From: Verrucomicrobiales bacterium
GTDB taxonomy: Bacteria; Verrucomicrobiota; Verrucomicrobiia; Limisphaerales; JAYPXF01
DNA length: 64,000 nt
Reading direction: 5' to 3'
Assembly (NCBI GenBank): GCA_002715965.1
Contig: PBAL01000010.1
Span: 1 to 64,000 of the forward strand
Shown: in pieces, positions 44,798-54,349 of the stretch
How positions within the stretch are numbered: position 1 is the stretch's first letter
How the letters are laid out: every line of letters begins with the position of its first letter
Notes under the pieces: model-generated
Databases searched by the model: none
What the model was told of the DNA's origin: nothing
The model's input: the letters and a program-made list of their open reading frames with translations, nothing else
Program-made: the position numbers and the translations under genes

Positions 44798-46243
44798 ATG
44801 ATGAATCGAATCCTCTCCTCCCTGCTCGTCTGCGCAACCGCCCTGCTGACCGGTTGCTTTGAACTTGAAGACACCATCACCGTCAACGCCGACGGATCCG
44901 GCCACTGGAAATATCGGATCAGGCTTGGCGAACGACTGACTGAGATGCAACGCACACCGAAATCCAAGTTCACGTTCAGCGGCAACGCGCTCAGCATCGA
45001 AAAGGAATTCCGCGACAACGTGAGGCAAGTCAAGGGCGCCCGAGTGATCCAGTTCAAGCACATCGACGATGGCAAGAACATCACCGTGATCGGCGAGCTC
45101 GCGTTCGATTCGATTGAGGAGATGTATCGCAGCCGCGCGTTCAAGGAACAGTTCAACTGGGATTTCAATCGCGTGGGTGATCGTCTGGTGGCGTCGATCA
45201 CCGATGGGATCATGGCCGGGGACAAGACGGACTCCGGTAAATTCAAATTTGCTTCGATGAAACGAATGATGCTGGGCATGAAGATCGACCGGACGATCAG
45301 CCTGCCCAACAAGGTTCTTTCATCAAACGCGAACGAATCTTCCGGACGCAAGGCGCGCTACCAACTCGAGATCAATGAGAAAACCACCGAGGAGGACTAC
45401 CAGCGTTTCGAAGCGCATACTCCCAAGGCGACCTGTTCGCTGGAGGGTGTCACCTTCCGGCTGCCAATGGGCAACAAGGTGGATCTTCCTGAAAAAATGG
45501 CGAGCGACACGGCGAGCGAAGACACGCAAGCACTGCTGGACAAGATTGAAGTCACCCCCGATCGCGCCGTGCTCTATCGCCATCAGCGATACGCATCCGA
45601 AAACAAGATGACCTTCGGCAACGCACCTTTGTCGCTGATCGTGGAAGTCAGCTGGCCCGCCAATCTGAGACCTTCCGGTTGGAGTGGACTGGAAATCGAA
45701 CACGCCAGCGATGACAAGGGCACGGGATTGAACTTGAAGAATCACGTGAAGGGCAAACAGGCGGAGTTGCGCCAAAAGTTCCAGAAGGAAAACGCCAGCG
45801 ACATTCACATTCAACTGACCGAGCCGGCGCGCCTGGCAGAATCCTACAGCGTAAAGGGCTCAATTCTCCTGCACGTTCCGGAGGGCATCACAAACGTCAA
45901 AATCCCTGGCATCAAAGACAAGGTGGACCAGGAGCTGGAAGGAAAAGAACTTCAAGCGATCGGACTCAAAGTGAAGTCCGTGCGGGGCACAACCGTGGAA
46001 CTCGTCGGCGACCAGGCGACGGATTCGATTGTCGATGTCAAAATGACCAGTGCGGACGGCTCCACCGAGCTCAAACGGTTCTTCATGCACCGTAGCAAGT
46101 TCCGCGATGAACACCGCCTTCGAGTCGGTTTCCAGACCGGCGGCCGCACGGCCTTGAAAAACCCAACCCTGATCATCGTTCATGCAAGGAAGGTCGGCAA
46201 ATACAAGGTCCCGTTCGAATTCAAGGATTTGAAGATGCCGTAG
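44798..46243 (+). CDS. Large lipoprotein, unknown function
   Basis: A 481-residue protein with a lipoprotein signal ending LLTGC at Cys19-20, then a long, mostly beta and charged domain rich in Lys and Asp. DTITVNADGSGHWKYRIRLG follows the anchor, a pattern seen in adhesion- and barrel-assembly-type periplasmic proteins where a strand pairs in an Ig or beta-sandwich fold. No catalytic motif. It starts at 44798 (ATG ATG) in the divergent gap to the PolX-like gene. Confidence 0.7.
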   Translation: MMNRILSSLLVCATALLTGCFELEDTITVNADGSGHWKYRIRLGERLTEMQRTPKSKFTFSGNALSIEKEFRDNVRQVKGARVIQFKHIDDGKNITVIGELAFDSIEEMYRSRAFKEQFNWDFNRVGDRLVASITDGIMAGDKTDSGKFKFASMKRMMLGMKIDRTISLPNKVLSSNANESSGRKARYQLEINEKTTEEDYQRFEAHTPKATCSLEGVTFRLPMGNKVDLPEKMASDTASEDTQALLDKIEVTPDRAVLYRHQRYASENKMTFGNAPLSLIVEVSWPANLRPSGWSGLEIEHASDDKGTGLNLKNHVKGKQAELRQKFQKENASDIHIQLTEPARLAESYSVKGSILLHVPEGITNVKIPGIKDKVDQELEGKELQAIGLKVKSVRGTTVELVGDQATDSIVDVKMTSADGSTELKRFFMHRSKFRDEHRLRVGFQTGGRTALKNPTLIIVHARKVGKYKVPFEFKDLKMP

Positions 46244-46289
46244 ACAGCCGCTGCGCCGTCGCGGAAAACGTAAACCGGACTTCGTGTGC

Positions 46290-47453
46290 TCAGGCGGTCG
46301 CGGTCAATGCGGCATTGGCATCCACAGACCTGCCGCATTCATTGAGACATTGGCAAAGCGCGGAGAGAAGCAGCCGGACATTTTCTCGGCTGGACGTCTC
46401 GCCCATCAGTCCCACCCGCCAGATTTTTCCCTTGAGCGGGCCAAGGCCGGCGCCGACTTCGATGTTGAAATCGTTGAGCAGTTTCATGCGCACCGCAGTC
46501 TCGTCCACACCTGCAGGTACGCTGATGGCATTGAGCTGCGGAAGCTGATAACCCGCCTGGGAAGAAAGCGTCAGTCCGACCGCGTCCAAACCGGCCTTCA
46601 AAAGAAGATGATTGTTCTGATGACGGCGCCAGCGGTTCTCCAATCCTTCGTCCAGAATCAGGCGCAGGGCGGCATGCAGGGCGTAGTTCATCGAGATCGG
46701 TGCGGTGTGGTGATAGACCCGTTCTTCGCCCCAATAGCCGGCCAGCAGGTTCACGTCCAGGTACCAGCTTTGCACCTGCCGGCCGCGCGAAGTGGCCAGC
46801 TTGACAGCCCGCTCACTCAGGCTTACCGGCGACAATCCAGGCGGACAGCTCAAACACTTTTGCGTGCCGCTGTAGACTGCATCCACGCCCCATTCGTCAA
46901 TCCTCACCGGTATGCCGCCGAGGGACGTCACGGCATCGACCAGAAAGAGCGCACCGCTGCTGGCGACGACCTTGCCGATTTCGGCCACCGGGTTTTCGAC
47001 ACCCGTGCTGGTCTCAGCATGAACCACGGCCACGAGTTTGGGATTGCTGGCCTGAGCCAGAGCGTCCTGGATCTGCGCCGGCTCAATGATCTGTCCCCAC
47101 GGTGATTCGACTCGCGTCACGATCGCACCGCAACGCGCGGCTACATCCGCCATGCGTGTTCCGAAAACGCCATTGATCGCTATCAGTACTTCGTCTCCCG
47201 GTTCCAACAGATTGACAAAGCAGAACTCCATTCCGGCGCTCCCTGTTCCGCTCACGGGGAAGGTCATCTCATTCTTCGTCTGGAAGACGCTGCGAAGCAT
47301 CGTCTTGATCTCCTCCATCATGCCGATGAATGCCGGGTCGAGATGCCCCACGAGCGGATTACTCATCGCCTGCAAGACCTCCGGCGCGGCATTGCTCGGG
47401 CCCGGTCCCATGAGAACACGCTCCGGAGGGGTGAAAGTGTCGGGTGTTGGCAT
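46290..47453 (-). CDS. Class V aminotransferase (alanine-glyoxylate type)
   Basis: A 387-residue PLP enzyme of fold type I, class V. The PLP lysine sits in [33 protein letters not shown] opens the protein in the usual way, and [15 protein letters not shown] forms the cofactor cage. This family includes serine-pyruvate, alanine-glyoxylate and aminomalonate/phosphonate transaminases. The best match by motif order is alanine-glyoxylate/serine-pyruvate type. It is a single gene, convergent with the lipoprotein gene. Confidence 0.88.
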   Translation of the reverse strand: MPTPDTFTPPERVLMGPGPSNAAPEVLQAMSNPLVGHLDPAFIGMMEEIKTMLRSVFQTKNEMTFPVSGTGSAGMEFCFVNLLEPGDEVLIAINGVFGTRMADVAARCGAIVTRVESPWGQIIEPAQIQDALAQASNPKLVAVVHAETSTGVENPVAEIGKVVASSGALFLVDAVTSLGGIPVRIDEWGVDAVYSGTQKCLSCPPGLSPVSLSERAVKLATSRGRQVQSWYLDVNLLAGYWGEERVYHHTAPISMNYALHAALRLILDEGLENRWRRHQNNHLLLKAGLDAVGLTLSSQAGYQLPQLNAISVPAGVDETAVRMKLLNDFNIEVGAGLGPLKGKIWRVGLMGETSSRENVRLLLSALCQCLNECGRSVDANAALTATA

Positions 47454-47635
47454 GGACGCAGACTATTTGTCCCGCCCGTGCCGGGCAATTCATTCTTTGG
47501 GGAGTTCGATCGGTTGAAGGGTGAAACAACGACAGCCGTTTCGGAACTCTGCAGCAACCTTTAACCCTTCAATGGACCTATCCCAGATCCCCCTTTAGCC
47601 CTTTAACCCCCCCCCGCATCACCCAAACTCCGCCC

Positions 47636-48226
47636 GTGCCATACGCACAGAAGAACCGATCTCTCCAAGACGCGGTCCAGATCAGTTTCTGGCTGGTCGG
47701 GGTGCTGTTTCTCGTGGAGGCAGTGGAGATGCTGACCCGGATGAACTTTGACCGGTTTGGAATCGTTTCAAGGACTACGTATGGGCTGGTCGGAGTGATC
47801 GTGAGCCCGTTGCTGCACGGCAGCACCGCACATCTGATCGCGAACGCCGTGCCGCTCTTTGTGCTCCTCACCTTGATGCATTGGGACCGGCAATACCGTG
47901 CCGGTGAATCTCTCTCGCTGATCTGGTTGTTGTCGGGATTGGGGACCTGGCTGATTGGCCGACCCTATGGTGACGCCCCTCCCGCCGTTCATCTCGGAGC
48001 CAGCTCGATTGTCTATGGGCTCGTGGCCTACATCATCACCGCCGGTTTCCTGGTGGACAGCTGGCGGGCGATTGGAATGGCGGTCATCGTCGGGGTGTTC
48101 TATGGGGGCATATTCTACGGAGTCCTTCCCCAGAACGGTCAGATTTCATGGGAAGCGCACCTCTGCGGTGCGCTCGCCGGCGTCTGGGTCGCCCGCGCAA
48201 TGCATCTGCGCAAGCGAAGAGGTTAG
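47636..48226 (+). CDS. Rhomboid-like intramembrane protease
   Basis: A 196-residue membrane protein with six predicted helices. Rhomboid hallmarks are LLHGSTAHLIANAVPLF (the HxxxN region of helix 2), the serine motif LGASSIVYG (rhomboids use GxSG or GxSS-like sites in helix 4) and EAHLCGALAGVWVA with the catalytic His in helix 6. Translation starts at a GTG at 47636. It should cleave membrane proteins inside the lipid bilayer; the substrate is unknown. Confidence 0.82.
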   Translation: MPYAQKNRSLQDAVQISFWLVGVLFLVEAVEMLTRMNFDRFGIVSRTTYGLVGVIVSPLLHGSTAHLIANAVPLFVLLTLMHWDRQYRAGESLSLIWLLSGLGTWLIGRPYGDAPPAVHLGASSIVYGLVAYIITAGFLVDSWRAIGMAVIVGVFYGGIFYGVLPQNGQISWEAHLCGALAGVWVARAMHLRKRRG

Positions 48227-48727
48227 AAGATCGGGTTTACGACGCCTCTCAGCAGCGACCGGAGTTCCTCGCAACTGCGGTTGGCGAACTCGGCATCCAC
48301 CTCAATCCGGCCCTTCAAAAGCGTAGGTTCGCCGATCGCAACAGCCACCACCTGAACTTCAACCTGCAGTTGGCCCCGAACGCCGCGCTGAAAAAACCAT
48401 GTGGCAATTCTCACTGAAATCGACCAGCACTTTGTCCGTCTCGAACGCGCAGAAGCGCTCGAAATCGGTCAACCCGGATTTCCCCCCTGAAAAGACCAGC
48501 TCGTAGTCCGAACCGCTGAACGTTCAACCATCCGGTGTGATCCTGGCCGCCAGCTTGAGATAGCCAAATTCCTCTTCCAACCGCTCTGTTACGATATAAT
48601 CGCCCGGGGTCCCGATTCGCACGGCGCAATAGTGGGCTTTCCGCAGTCCATACCGTGTCAGAGATTCTCTCGCTTGCGCACACCCGCGTTCGGGCTCATT
48701 GTGCCCGTCTTGATGCAGTTCCTGGAG
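48223..48727 (-). pseudogene. Decayed gene with in-frame stop and homopolymer frameshift
   Basis: Reading leftward, one frame gives RKAHYCAVRIGTPGDYIVTE and LEEEFGYLKLAARITPDG, then a TGA (48524-48526), and continues in the same frame as TFSGSDYELVFSGGKSGL and ERFCAFETDKVLVDF. At a six-A run (48391-48396) the frame shifts by one base and goes on as QRGVRGQLQVEVQVVAVAIG to the stop at 48223. Changing the TGA to TGG and shortening the A-run would give a continuous protein of at least 150 residues. No family recognised. The 5' end overlaps the phosphatase gene start. Confidence 0.5.
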
Positions 48728-49465
48728 TCATGGAGGAGACAGCACGAGAAGACGCCCAAGCACAAACCGGAGCGAACCCTCGCCATTGGAGATATTCACG
48801 GTTGCTCGATGCCGTTGGCGAACCTCATGGATGCGGTCAATCCCGGCCCCAAGGATCTTGTTGTCTATCTCGGGGACTACATCGACCGTGGACCGGACAC
48901 GCGCGGGGTCATTGATTTCATCATCAAGCAGGCTGATCTCCTTCCGGTGATCGCACTGCGCGGCAATCACGAACTCATGATGCTCGACGCGCGATTCGGA
49001 GGCTTTCGCTATCACAATTGGCAGACCGTTGGCGGTTGGGAAACTCTCGAATCCTACGGCTGGCAAAACGAACGTGAATGGCAAAACTTCATTCCGGCGG
49101 AGCACTGGAAGTTCCTCGATGCCACTCTGCCGTTTTTTGAAGGCGAGCAGCATATCTTCGTGCACGCCCACCTCCATCCAACGACACCTCTGAGCAAACA
49201 ATCCGACTACGAGATCTACTGGGAGAAGTGCCGGGAGCTTGAGCTTCACCAATCCGGCAAGAAGGCCGTGGTCGGTCACACCCGGCAGGCCGACGGGTTT
49301 CCACGGGTTTTTCCCGGCGGGGTCTGCATCGATACCGCGGCCGTCAGCGGCCAGTGGCTGACCTGCCTGTGCACCGAAACCGGTGATTACTGGCAGGCCA
49401 ACATGGAAGGCAGAGTCAGGAAGGGAGCGTTGAACGGCTGGCTGCCCGAGTTGAGGGAAGAATAG
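48713..49465 (+). CDS. PPP-family metallophosphoesterase
   Basis: A 250-residue serine/threonine phosphatase-like protein. All five PPP motifs are visible: GDIHG (26-30), GDYIDRG (54-60), GNHE (84-87), HAHLHP and VGHTRQ. Bacterial members dephosphorylate proteins or diadenosine tetraphosphate (ApaH-like). Start chosen at 48713 (MQFLESWRRQH); the frame is open further upstream to 48632 but without similarity to the family. Confidence 0.85.
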   Translation: MQFLESWRRQHEKTPKHKPERTLAIGDIHGCSMPLANLMDAVNPGPKDLVVYLGDYIDRGPDTRGVIDFIIKQADLLPVIALRGNHELMMLDARFGGFRYHNWQTVGGWETLESYGWQNEREWQNFIPAEHWKFLDATLPFFEGEQHIFVHAHLHPTTPLSKQSDYEIYWEKCRELELHQSGKKAVVGHTRQADGFPRVFPGGVCIDTAAVSGQWLTCLCTETGDYWQANMEGRVRKGALNGWLPELREE

Positions 49466-49478
49466 TGCACACTTCAGA

Positions 49479-51089
49479 CTACCCCGCGGTCAGTGCAGCA
49501 CGCGGATCGTTCTCCGAACCGGTCTTCTCGAGGAAGTAATCGTAGTCGCCGGCGTAGCGCTTCAACGTGCCGTCCTTCACGTGGATGATCTGTTTGGCGA
49601 GTTTGCGGATGAAGTGCACGTCGTGGGAGATGAAGACGAGCGTGCCTTCAAATCTCTCAAGCGCGAGGATGAGGGACTCAACGGTGAGGATGTCGAGGTG
49701 CGTCGTGGGTTCGTCCATGAGCAGGACGTTGGGCGGATCGACGAGGAATTTCACCAGATTCAAGCGGCTCTTTTCCCCTCCGCTGAGCACGGTGGTCTTC
49801 TTGAAAATCTCTTCACGCCGAAACATGAACGAGCCCAGGATCGCCCGGGCGTCCTGTTCCTTGAGCATGTCAGAGGCCTGCAAAACCTCGTCGATCACCC
49901 GGTTGTTGGGATCCAAGGTTGCCGACCGATGCTGGCTGAAATAACCGATGCGCGCGTTATGGCCTTCCTTGCGTTCGCCACGTTGAAACTCGACCTCGTT
50001 GCCAAGGATCTTGAGCAGGGTTGACTTGCCAGAGCCATTGGGTCCAACGAGAGCGATCTTGTCGGAACGTTCGATGACGAGATCGAGGTTTTCGTAGACC
50101 TTGTTGTCGCCATAGGCCTGATGAATTCCCTCAAGCATGATGGCGCGTTGTCCGACCCGGGCGGGTTGGGGGAATTGAAATCGGAATGGTTTCCGGGGCG
50201 CCTGTGGTTTTTCAATCTTCTCCATCCGCTCGATCTGCTTGAGCTTGCTCTGTGCCTGGGCGGCCTTGGAGGAGACGGAGCGGAAGCGGTCGGCAAATTC
50301 CTGCAGCGACTTGATTTCCTTCTGTTGGTTCTTGTAGGCGGCCGCCTGCCGTTCGTAGTTCTCCTCGCGCTGTATCAGGTAATCGGAGTAGTTGCCCTTG
50401 TATGGGATGAGCCTGGCGTTGGAGATCTCAAAGACATTCTTGGTGAGCTCGTCCATGAACTGGCGATCGTGGGAAATCATCAACACCGCACCACCAAATC
50501 CCTTGAGGTAGCCCTGCAGCCAGAGCAGCGACACAAGATCGAGATGGTTGGTCGGCTCATCGAGCATCAGCAGGTCCGGCTCCATCGCAAGGAGGCGCGC
50601 GAGATGAGCGCGCATGATCCAACCCCCGCTCATTTCGCGCACCGGACGATCAAAGTCCTCCTGCTGGTAACCCAATCCATCGAGCATCTTCTTGGCTTTG
50701 GCCTCAAGTTGCGGATCGGAGAGCGAAGTATGCTTGGCCTGCGCTTCGTAATAGGCCGGACTGTTCACATCACCCTTGCCTTCCAACTCGGCGAGTGTCT
50801 TTTCGATCGCCTCGATTTCGCCGGCGCGTCCCGTCGCGACCTCGATGACGGTCTCTTCACCGGCCGGTTCGCTTTCCTGCGGGAGGAAGCCCACCATCGT
50901 CCATTCATCGCGCTCGACCTCGCCTTCATCAGGCGTGTCGTTGCGAAGGATCAGCGAGAAGAGCGTGGACTTGCCGGCGCCATTGGGGCCGACCAGCGCC
51001 GCGCGATCGCCGTAGTTGATCTGCATCCCGGCCTCTTCGAAGAGGGTCCGGCCGGCAAAGGATTTTTTAAGGTCGCGAATCGTCAGCAT
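49479..51089 (-). CDS. ABC-F family ATPase (ribosome-associated type)
   Basis: A 536-residue soluble protein with two ABC ATPase domains and no membrane segment. Domain 1 has Walker A GPNGAGKST, signature MSGGWIMRAHLARL and Walker B LLMLDEPTNHLDL; domain 2 has GPNGSGKST, LSGGEKSRLNL and LLMDEPTTHLD. A long charged linker (QREENYERQAAAYKNQQKEI) between them is typical of the ABC-F interdomain helix that reaches the ribosomal P-site tRNA. Closest by motif order to Uup/YbiT-type members. The start at 51089 excludes a spurious leader overlapping a repeat. Confidence 0.9.
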   Translation of the reverse strand: MLTIRDLKKSFAGRTLFEEAGMQINYGDRAALVGPNGAGKSTLFSLILRNDTPDEGEVERDEWTMVGFLPQESEPAGEETVIEVATGRAGEIEAIEKTLAELEGKGDVNSPAYYEAQAKHTSLSDPQLEAKAKKMLDGLGYQQEDFDRPVREMSGGWIMRAHLARLLAMEPDLLMLDEPTNHLDLVSLLWLQGYLKGFGGAVLMISHDRQFMDELTKNVFEISNARLIPYKGNYSDYLIQREENYERQAAAYKNQQKEIKSLQEFADRFRSVSSKAAQAQSKLKQIERMEKIEKPQAPRKPFRFQFPQPARVGQRAIMLEGIHQAYGDNKVYENLDLVIERSDKIALVGPNGSGKSTLLKILGNEVEFQRGERKEGHNARIGYFSQHRSATLDPNNRVIDEVLQASDMLKEQDARAILGSFMFRREEIFKKTTVLSGGEKSRLNLVKFLVDPPNVLLMDEPTTHLDILTVESLILALERFEGTLVFISHDVHFIRKLAKQIIHVKDGTLKRYAGDYDYFLEKTGSENDPRAALTAG

Positions 51090-51108
51090 TTTAGGTGAAG
51101 AGGGACAC

Positions 51109-51254
51109 CACAGATACACACAGATGCACACAGATGGGTCGACTGGGTTGGCGCCAGCCATTCGATTTTCGTGCGGAATGAGCGCGAACGTTCGTCATAT
51201 GAATGCCCCGCGTACTGAATCCGAATCTGTGTCTATCTGTGTCCATCTGTGGTT
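51109..51254. repeat. Inverted arrays of a 10-bp CACAGATxxx unit
   Basis: Left arm: CACAGATACA (51109-51118), CACAGATGCA (51119-51128), CACAGATGGG (51129-51138). Right arm in the opposite orientation: ATCTGTGTCT (51225-51234), ATCTGTGTCC (51235-51244), ATCTGTGGTT (51245-51254). The spacer is 86 bases. The right arm ends 13 bases from the mqnA stop codon. Tandem CACAGAT-type repeats are widespread in planctomycete and verrucomicrobial genomes; function unknown. Confidence 0.6.
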
Positions 51255-51266
51255 GAAGAGCCCAAA

Positions 51267-52154
51267 TCAGAACACGTAGTTCACATCGTGGACCGGTCGA
51301 TTCTGGTGTTTGCGGAGAAGCTCGATGAAATGGGCCAGGCCGCGCTTCTCGTCATCGCCCAGGTGAAAGTGAATGTGCCAACCGAGGTAGTCCTTGCGGA
51401 ACTCCCGGTCGTAGTCCGTGCGATGATTGATGATAAAGTCGAGTGTCTCGCGTCCGAAGTCGCGGGCCTCACGCAACTTGGCGCGCAGGGCTTCGTTTTC
51501 AACTCCGCGACGCAATGCCCACGCGGCAAAGACGAAGGGCAGCTTGGTCATTTCGCACCAGGCCGCGCCGAGATCCCAGATGTCGTGTTGGGTTCCGGCG
51601 CGGCGAAAATCGATGGCGGGGTTTCCGATCAGCAGGACGGCATCGTGTTGATCGGCATTGGCGTAGTCGTCGAGTTTCTTGAACTCAATTTCCTGTCTGC
51701 GTTCGGCCATCAGGACCTTCAGCAGATTTACGCTCGTGAGCGAGGCGGGATCACAATAAACGGTCTTCACTTCCTCGAGCGGAATTCGATGAGCGAGAAA
51801 CACGCTGTAGACCTCACCCAAGGAAGCAACCGCCACGCTGTCCAAAACGTCATATCGATCGTTGAAGAGAACCTCCGTGACGCTCACCAGTGCAGCATCC
51901 AGTTTGTCCGCCTGAAGTTCCTTCGCCAGTTCGGACGGAGGCATGAACTGGATCTCGTTCTCCAGCCCACGGGTCAGGGGAACGGAATTCAGGTAGGGCA
52001 CGGAACCGACTCGAAACGGAGCAAGCGTGGATTCGCCGAGGGCGGGTTCGCGGGCGTCGTTTACCCGGCGTTGTTCGCGCTCGTGGCGGTCTTCCAGTTC
52101 TCCGAGAGATTCTGCCGGAGCCAGGCGGAGTTCTGGGATATCGTCGGAGGTCAT
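51267..52154 (-). CDS. mqnA: Chorismate dehydratase, menaquinone via futalosine
   Basis: A 295-residue enzyme of the periplasmic-binding-protein fold that dehydrates chorismate to 3-(enolpyruvyl)benzoate, the first step of the futalosine route. Family blocks: FRVGSVPYLNSVPLTRGLE, DAALVSVTEVL, VYCDPASLTSVNLLKVLM and HDAVLLIGNPAIDFRRAG. Start chosen at the ATG at 52154 (MTSDDIPELR); the frame extends upstream to 52271 but that part overlaps the mqnE gene and looks non-coding. It lies 79 bases downstream of mqnE, so the two steps are encoded together. Confidence 0.9.
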   Translation of the reverse strand: MTSDDIPELRLAPAESLGELEDRHEREQRRVNDAREPALGESTLAPFRVGSVPYLNSVPLTRGLENEIQFMPPSELAKELQADKLDAALVSVTEVLFNDRYDVLDSVAVASLGEVYSVFLAHRIPLEEVKTVYCDPASLTSVNLLKVLMAERRQEIEFKKLDDYANADQHDAVLLIGNPAIDFRRAGTQHDIWDLGAAWCEMTKLPFVFAAWALRRGVENEALRAKLREARDFGRETLDFIINHRTDYDREFRKDYLGWHIHFHLGDDEKRGLAHFIELLRKHQNRPVHDVNYVF

Positions 52155-52233
52155 TGGGAACCTCCTGATCGTTCTCTCAGGCCAACGGCCAAATACCTGC
52201 GTCCATTCGTTCCCATCTGTCGTTGAACCAACA

Positions 52234-53355
52234 TCAAGCCGCCTGCGACACAGGATCCGGTTCCACCTCACGAATCACTTCGTAAAACGTATTTCGCTGG
52301 ACCGGCTGCCGGCCGACTTCGCGAATGGCATTGATCATCTCCTGCTCCGTATGAGCCTGTGGAGTTTGCGAACCGGCCATGTGGAAGATGTGTTCCTCGA
52401 CGATCGTCCCATGCAGGTCATCAGCGCCGTAGTTCAACGCAACCTGTGCCAGCTTCAGTCCCATTCCCACCCAATACGCGGTGATGTGATCGAAGTTGTC
52501 CAGGAAGATGCGGCTGACGGCGATTGTGCGAAGCTGATCGTAGCCCGACGGCGGAACGCGCACGTCGATGTCATTGTTCTCTGGCTGGTAGGGCAAAGGA
52601 ACGAAGCCCGTAAAGCCACCGGATTTGTCCTGCTGCTCGCGAAGTTGTCTCAGGTGATCCACGCGATCCTCCAGGGATTCCACATGTCCGTATAGCATCG
52701 TGCAGGTGCTGCGACCGCCCAGACGATGCCACTCGTCGTGAACGGCAAGATATTCCTCGGCGGATTCCTTGCCTCGCGCGATTCGCTTGCGCACTTCCTT
52801 GTCGAAAATCTCCGCACCTCCACCGGTAAGTGATGACAAACCGGCTTCCTTCAATTCGGCAAGCGTTTCGCGCGTGCTCTTCTTGGCAAGCCACGCGAGA
52901 TGAAGGATTTCGACCGCGGTGAAGCACTTCAGTTCCAGCCGATCATCAATCGCCTTCAAGGCGTGGAGCATGTCGGTGTAATAGCTGAACGGCAGGGAGG
53001 GATGCAGTCCGCCGACGATGTGCAGCTCGGTAATTCCCAAGTTTAATGCCTGCCTGGCTTTTTCAGCCATCTCTTCAGCGGTCAACTGAAACCCGTCTGC
53101 ATCCCGCTTCTTGCGCGCGAACGAACAGAACTGGCACGAGAGGATGCAGTAATTGGAGTAGTTGATGTAGCGATTGACAATGTAACTCGCGCGATTGCCC
53201 ACTTTGCGGGCGCGGGCTGCATTGGCGATCGCGCCCAGTGCATTGATATCACGAGATTCGAACAGGCGCAGCGCATCCGCTTCGTCGATGCGTTTGCCCG
53301 CCTCGACCTTGTCGTGGATGTCTTTCAGTTCGCTATGTTCGATGACGAAATTCAT
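52234..53355 (-). CDS. mqnE: Aminofutalosine synthase (radical SAM)
   Basis: A 373-residue radical SAM enzyme. The Fe4S4 motif is CILSCQFCSF (CxxxCxxC), followed by ELHIVGGLHPSLPFSYYTDM and LTGGGAEIFDKEVRKRI, the latter diagnostic for MqnE rather than MqnC. It couples 3-(enolpyruvyl)benzoate with SAM to give aminofutalosine, the second step after MqnA. Presence of mqnA and mqnE means menaquinone is made by the futalosine pathway; mqnB, mqnC and mqnD are not in this window. Confidence 0.9.
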   Translation of the reverse strand: MNFVIEHSELKDIHDKVEAGKRIDEADALRLFESRDINALGAIANAARARKVGNRASYIVNRYINYSNYCILSCQFCSFARKKRDADGFQLTAEEMAEKARQALNLGITELHIVGGLHPSLPFSYYTDMLHALKAIDDRLELKCFTAVEILHLAWLAKKSTRETLAELKEAGLSSLTGGGAEIFDKEVRKRIARGKESAEEYLAVHDEWHRLGGRSTCTMLYGHVESLEDRVDHLRQLREQQDKSGGFTGFVPLPYQPENNDIDVRVPPSGYDQLRTIAVSRIFLDNFDHITAYWVGMGLKLAQVALNYGADDLHGTIVEEHIFHMAGSQTPQAHTEQEMINAIREVGRQPVQRNTFYEVIREVEPDPVSQAA

Positions 53356-53621
53356 GCGGCTTCCGCATTCGGAAGCGGGTTACGTTGATTCCAGAACGGG
53401 GAGGAGGCAATGCCAAATCGGGAATTCAACCGGCGGGTTCGGTTCACCGGCGGTTGTTCGGAATGCCGGGTTCGGAAGAGATTAGGAAAACGATGGGGAC
53501 AAGGATCAAGAAAACGTGAGCCGCTTCGATTGTGGCGTGTGCAGTTCGTGAAGCCACAACGAGGCTTGCACCGGGTTGGACCTTGGGTAGACTCCGCGCC
53601 TCTCGAAAACGAAAGCAGACT

Positions 53622-54179
53622 ATGGCAACAGGCAACGACCTACGAAAAGGCATGGCGATCGAGCATAACGGCGACGTCGCGATCGTCCTCTCCTCCGAGC
53701 ATCGCACGCCCGGCAACAAGCGCGCGTTCGTGCAGGCGCAACTGCGCAGCATTCGCACCGGCAAGTCCTTCGATCATCGCTTCAGCTCCACCGAAAAGGT
53801 CGAGGTCGTGCCGATGATCTCCAAGAAGATGGAATACAGCTACAAGGACGGCGCCGACTATGTGTTTACCGACTTGGATACCTACGAAACGGTGAATGTG
53901 ACCCCGGAGATCGTGGGCGGCTCCAAGGATTTCATGGTGGAGAACGGTGAGGTCAATCTAACCTGGGTGCAGGAAAAAGTGGTGTTGCTGGAGCTGCCTT
54001 CGAGCGTCGTGCTGGAAGTGAAGGAAGCCCCGGAAGGCATTGCGGGAGATTCGGCCACCAACGTGCAGAAGCCGATCACGTTGGAAACCGGCATCACCAT
54101 CCAGGCGCCCTTGTTCATCAAGACCGGCGAGAAGATCAAGGTCGACACCCGCACGGGCAAATACATGGAGCGGGCGTAG
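53622..54179 (+). CDS. efp: Elongation factor P
   Basis: A 185-residue EF-P with the normal three beta-barrel layout, starting MATGNDLRKGMAIEHNGDVA. The loop that reaches the peptidyl-transferase centre reads TPGNKRAF. Aligned without gaps to E. coli EF-P, the modified Lys34 position is Asn here, followed by Lys and Arg. The usual EpmA lysylation is therefore unlikely, and no epmA, epmB or earP gene is in the window. The C-terminal signature VDTRTGKYMERA is complete. Start at 53622, after a longer frame with no similarity. Confidence 0.92.
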   Translation: MATGNDLRKGMAIEHNGDVAIVLSSEHRTPGNKRAFVQAQLRSIRTGKSFDHRFSSTEKVEVVPMISKKMEYSYKDGADYVFTDLDTYETVNVTPEIVGGSKDFMVENGEVNLTWVQEKVVLLELPSSVVLEVKEAPEGIAGDSATNVQKPITLETGITIQAPLFIKTGEKIKVDTRTGKYMERA

Positions 54180-54349
54180 TTCTGTTTCTTTCCCAAATCG
54201 GCGGGACCGAGAACATCGGAGTGAAAAGATCATGGTCCGTAATGTGGACTCGGTTGGTAGTCGGGCGCACAGTTCCGGCGCCTTGCTGCAATACAATTTC
54301 GCGCATCGCTTGTAGTTGATGCCCCGTTGAGTCTCGCTAGTCTCCGGTC

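Noticed and set aside
48524-48526. TGA as a recoded (selenocysteine or tryptophan) codon
   Set aside because: TGA serves as the stop of many intact genes here, no SECIS-like hairpin was seen next to it, and a separate frameshift exists in the same gene, so decay or error is simpler.
51090-51161. N-terminal extension of the ABC-F protein
   Set aside because: It translates the CACAGAT repeat array (Cys-rich, no similarity); the family begins at MLTIRDLKKSF.
52155-52271. N-terminal extension of mqnA
   Set aside because: The extra residues overlap the end of mqnE and are not like the family; the ATG at 52154 is a better start.
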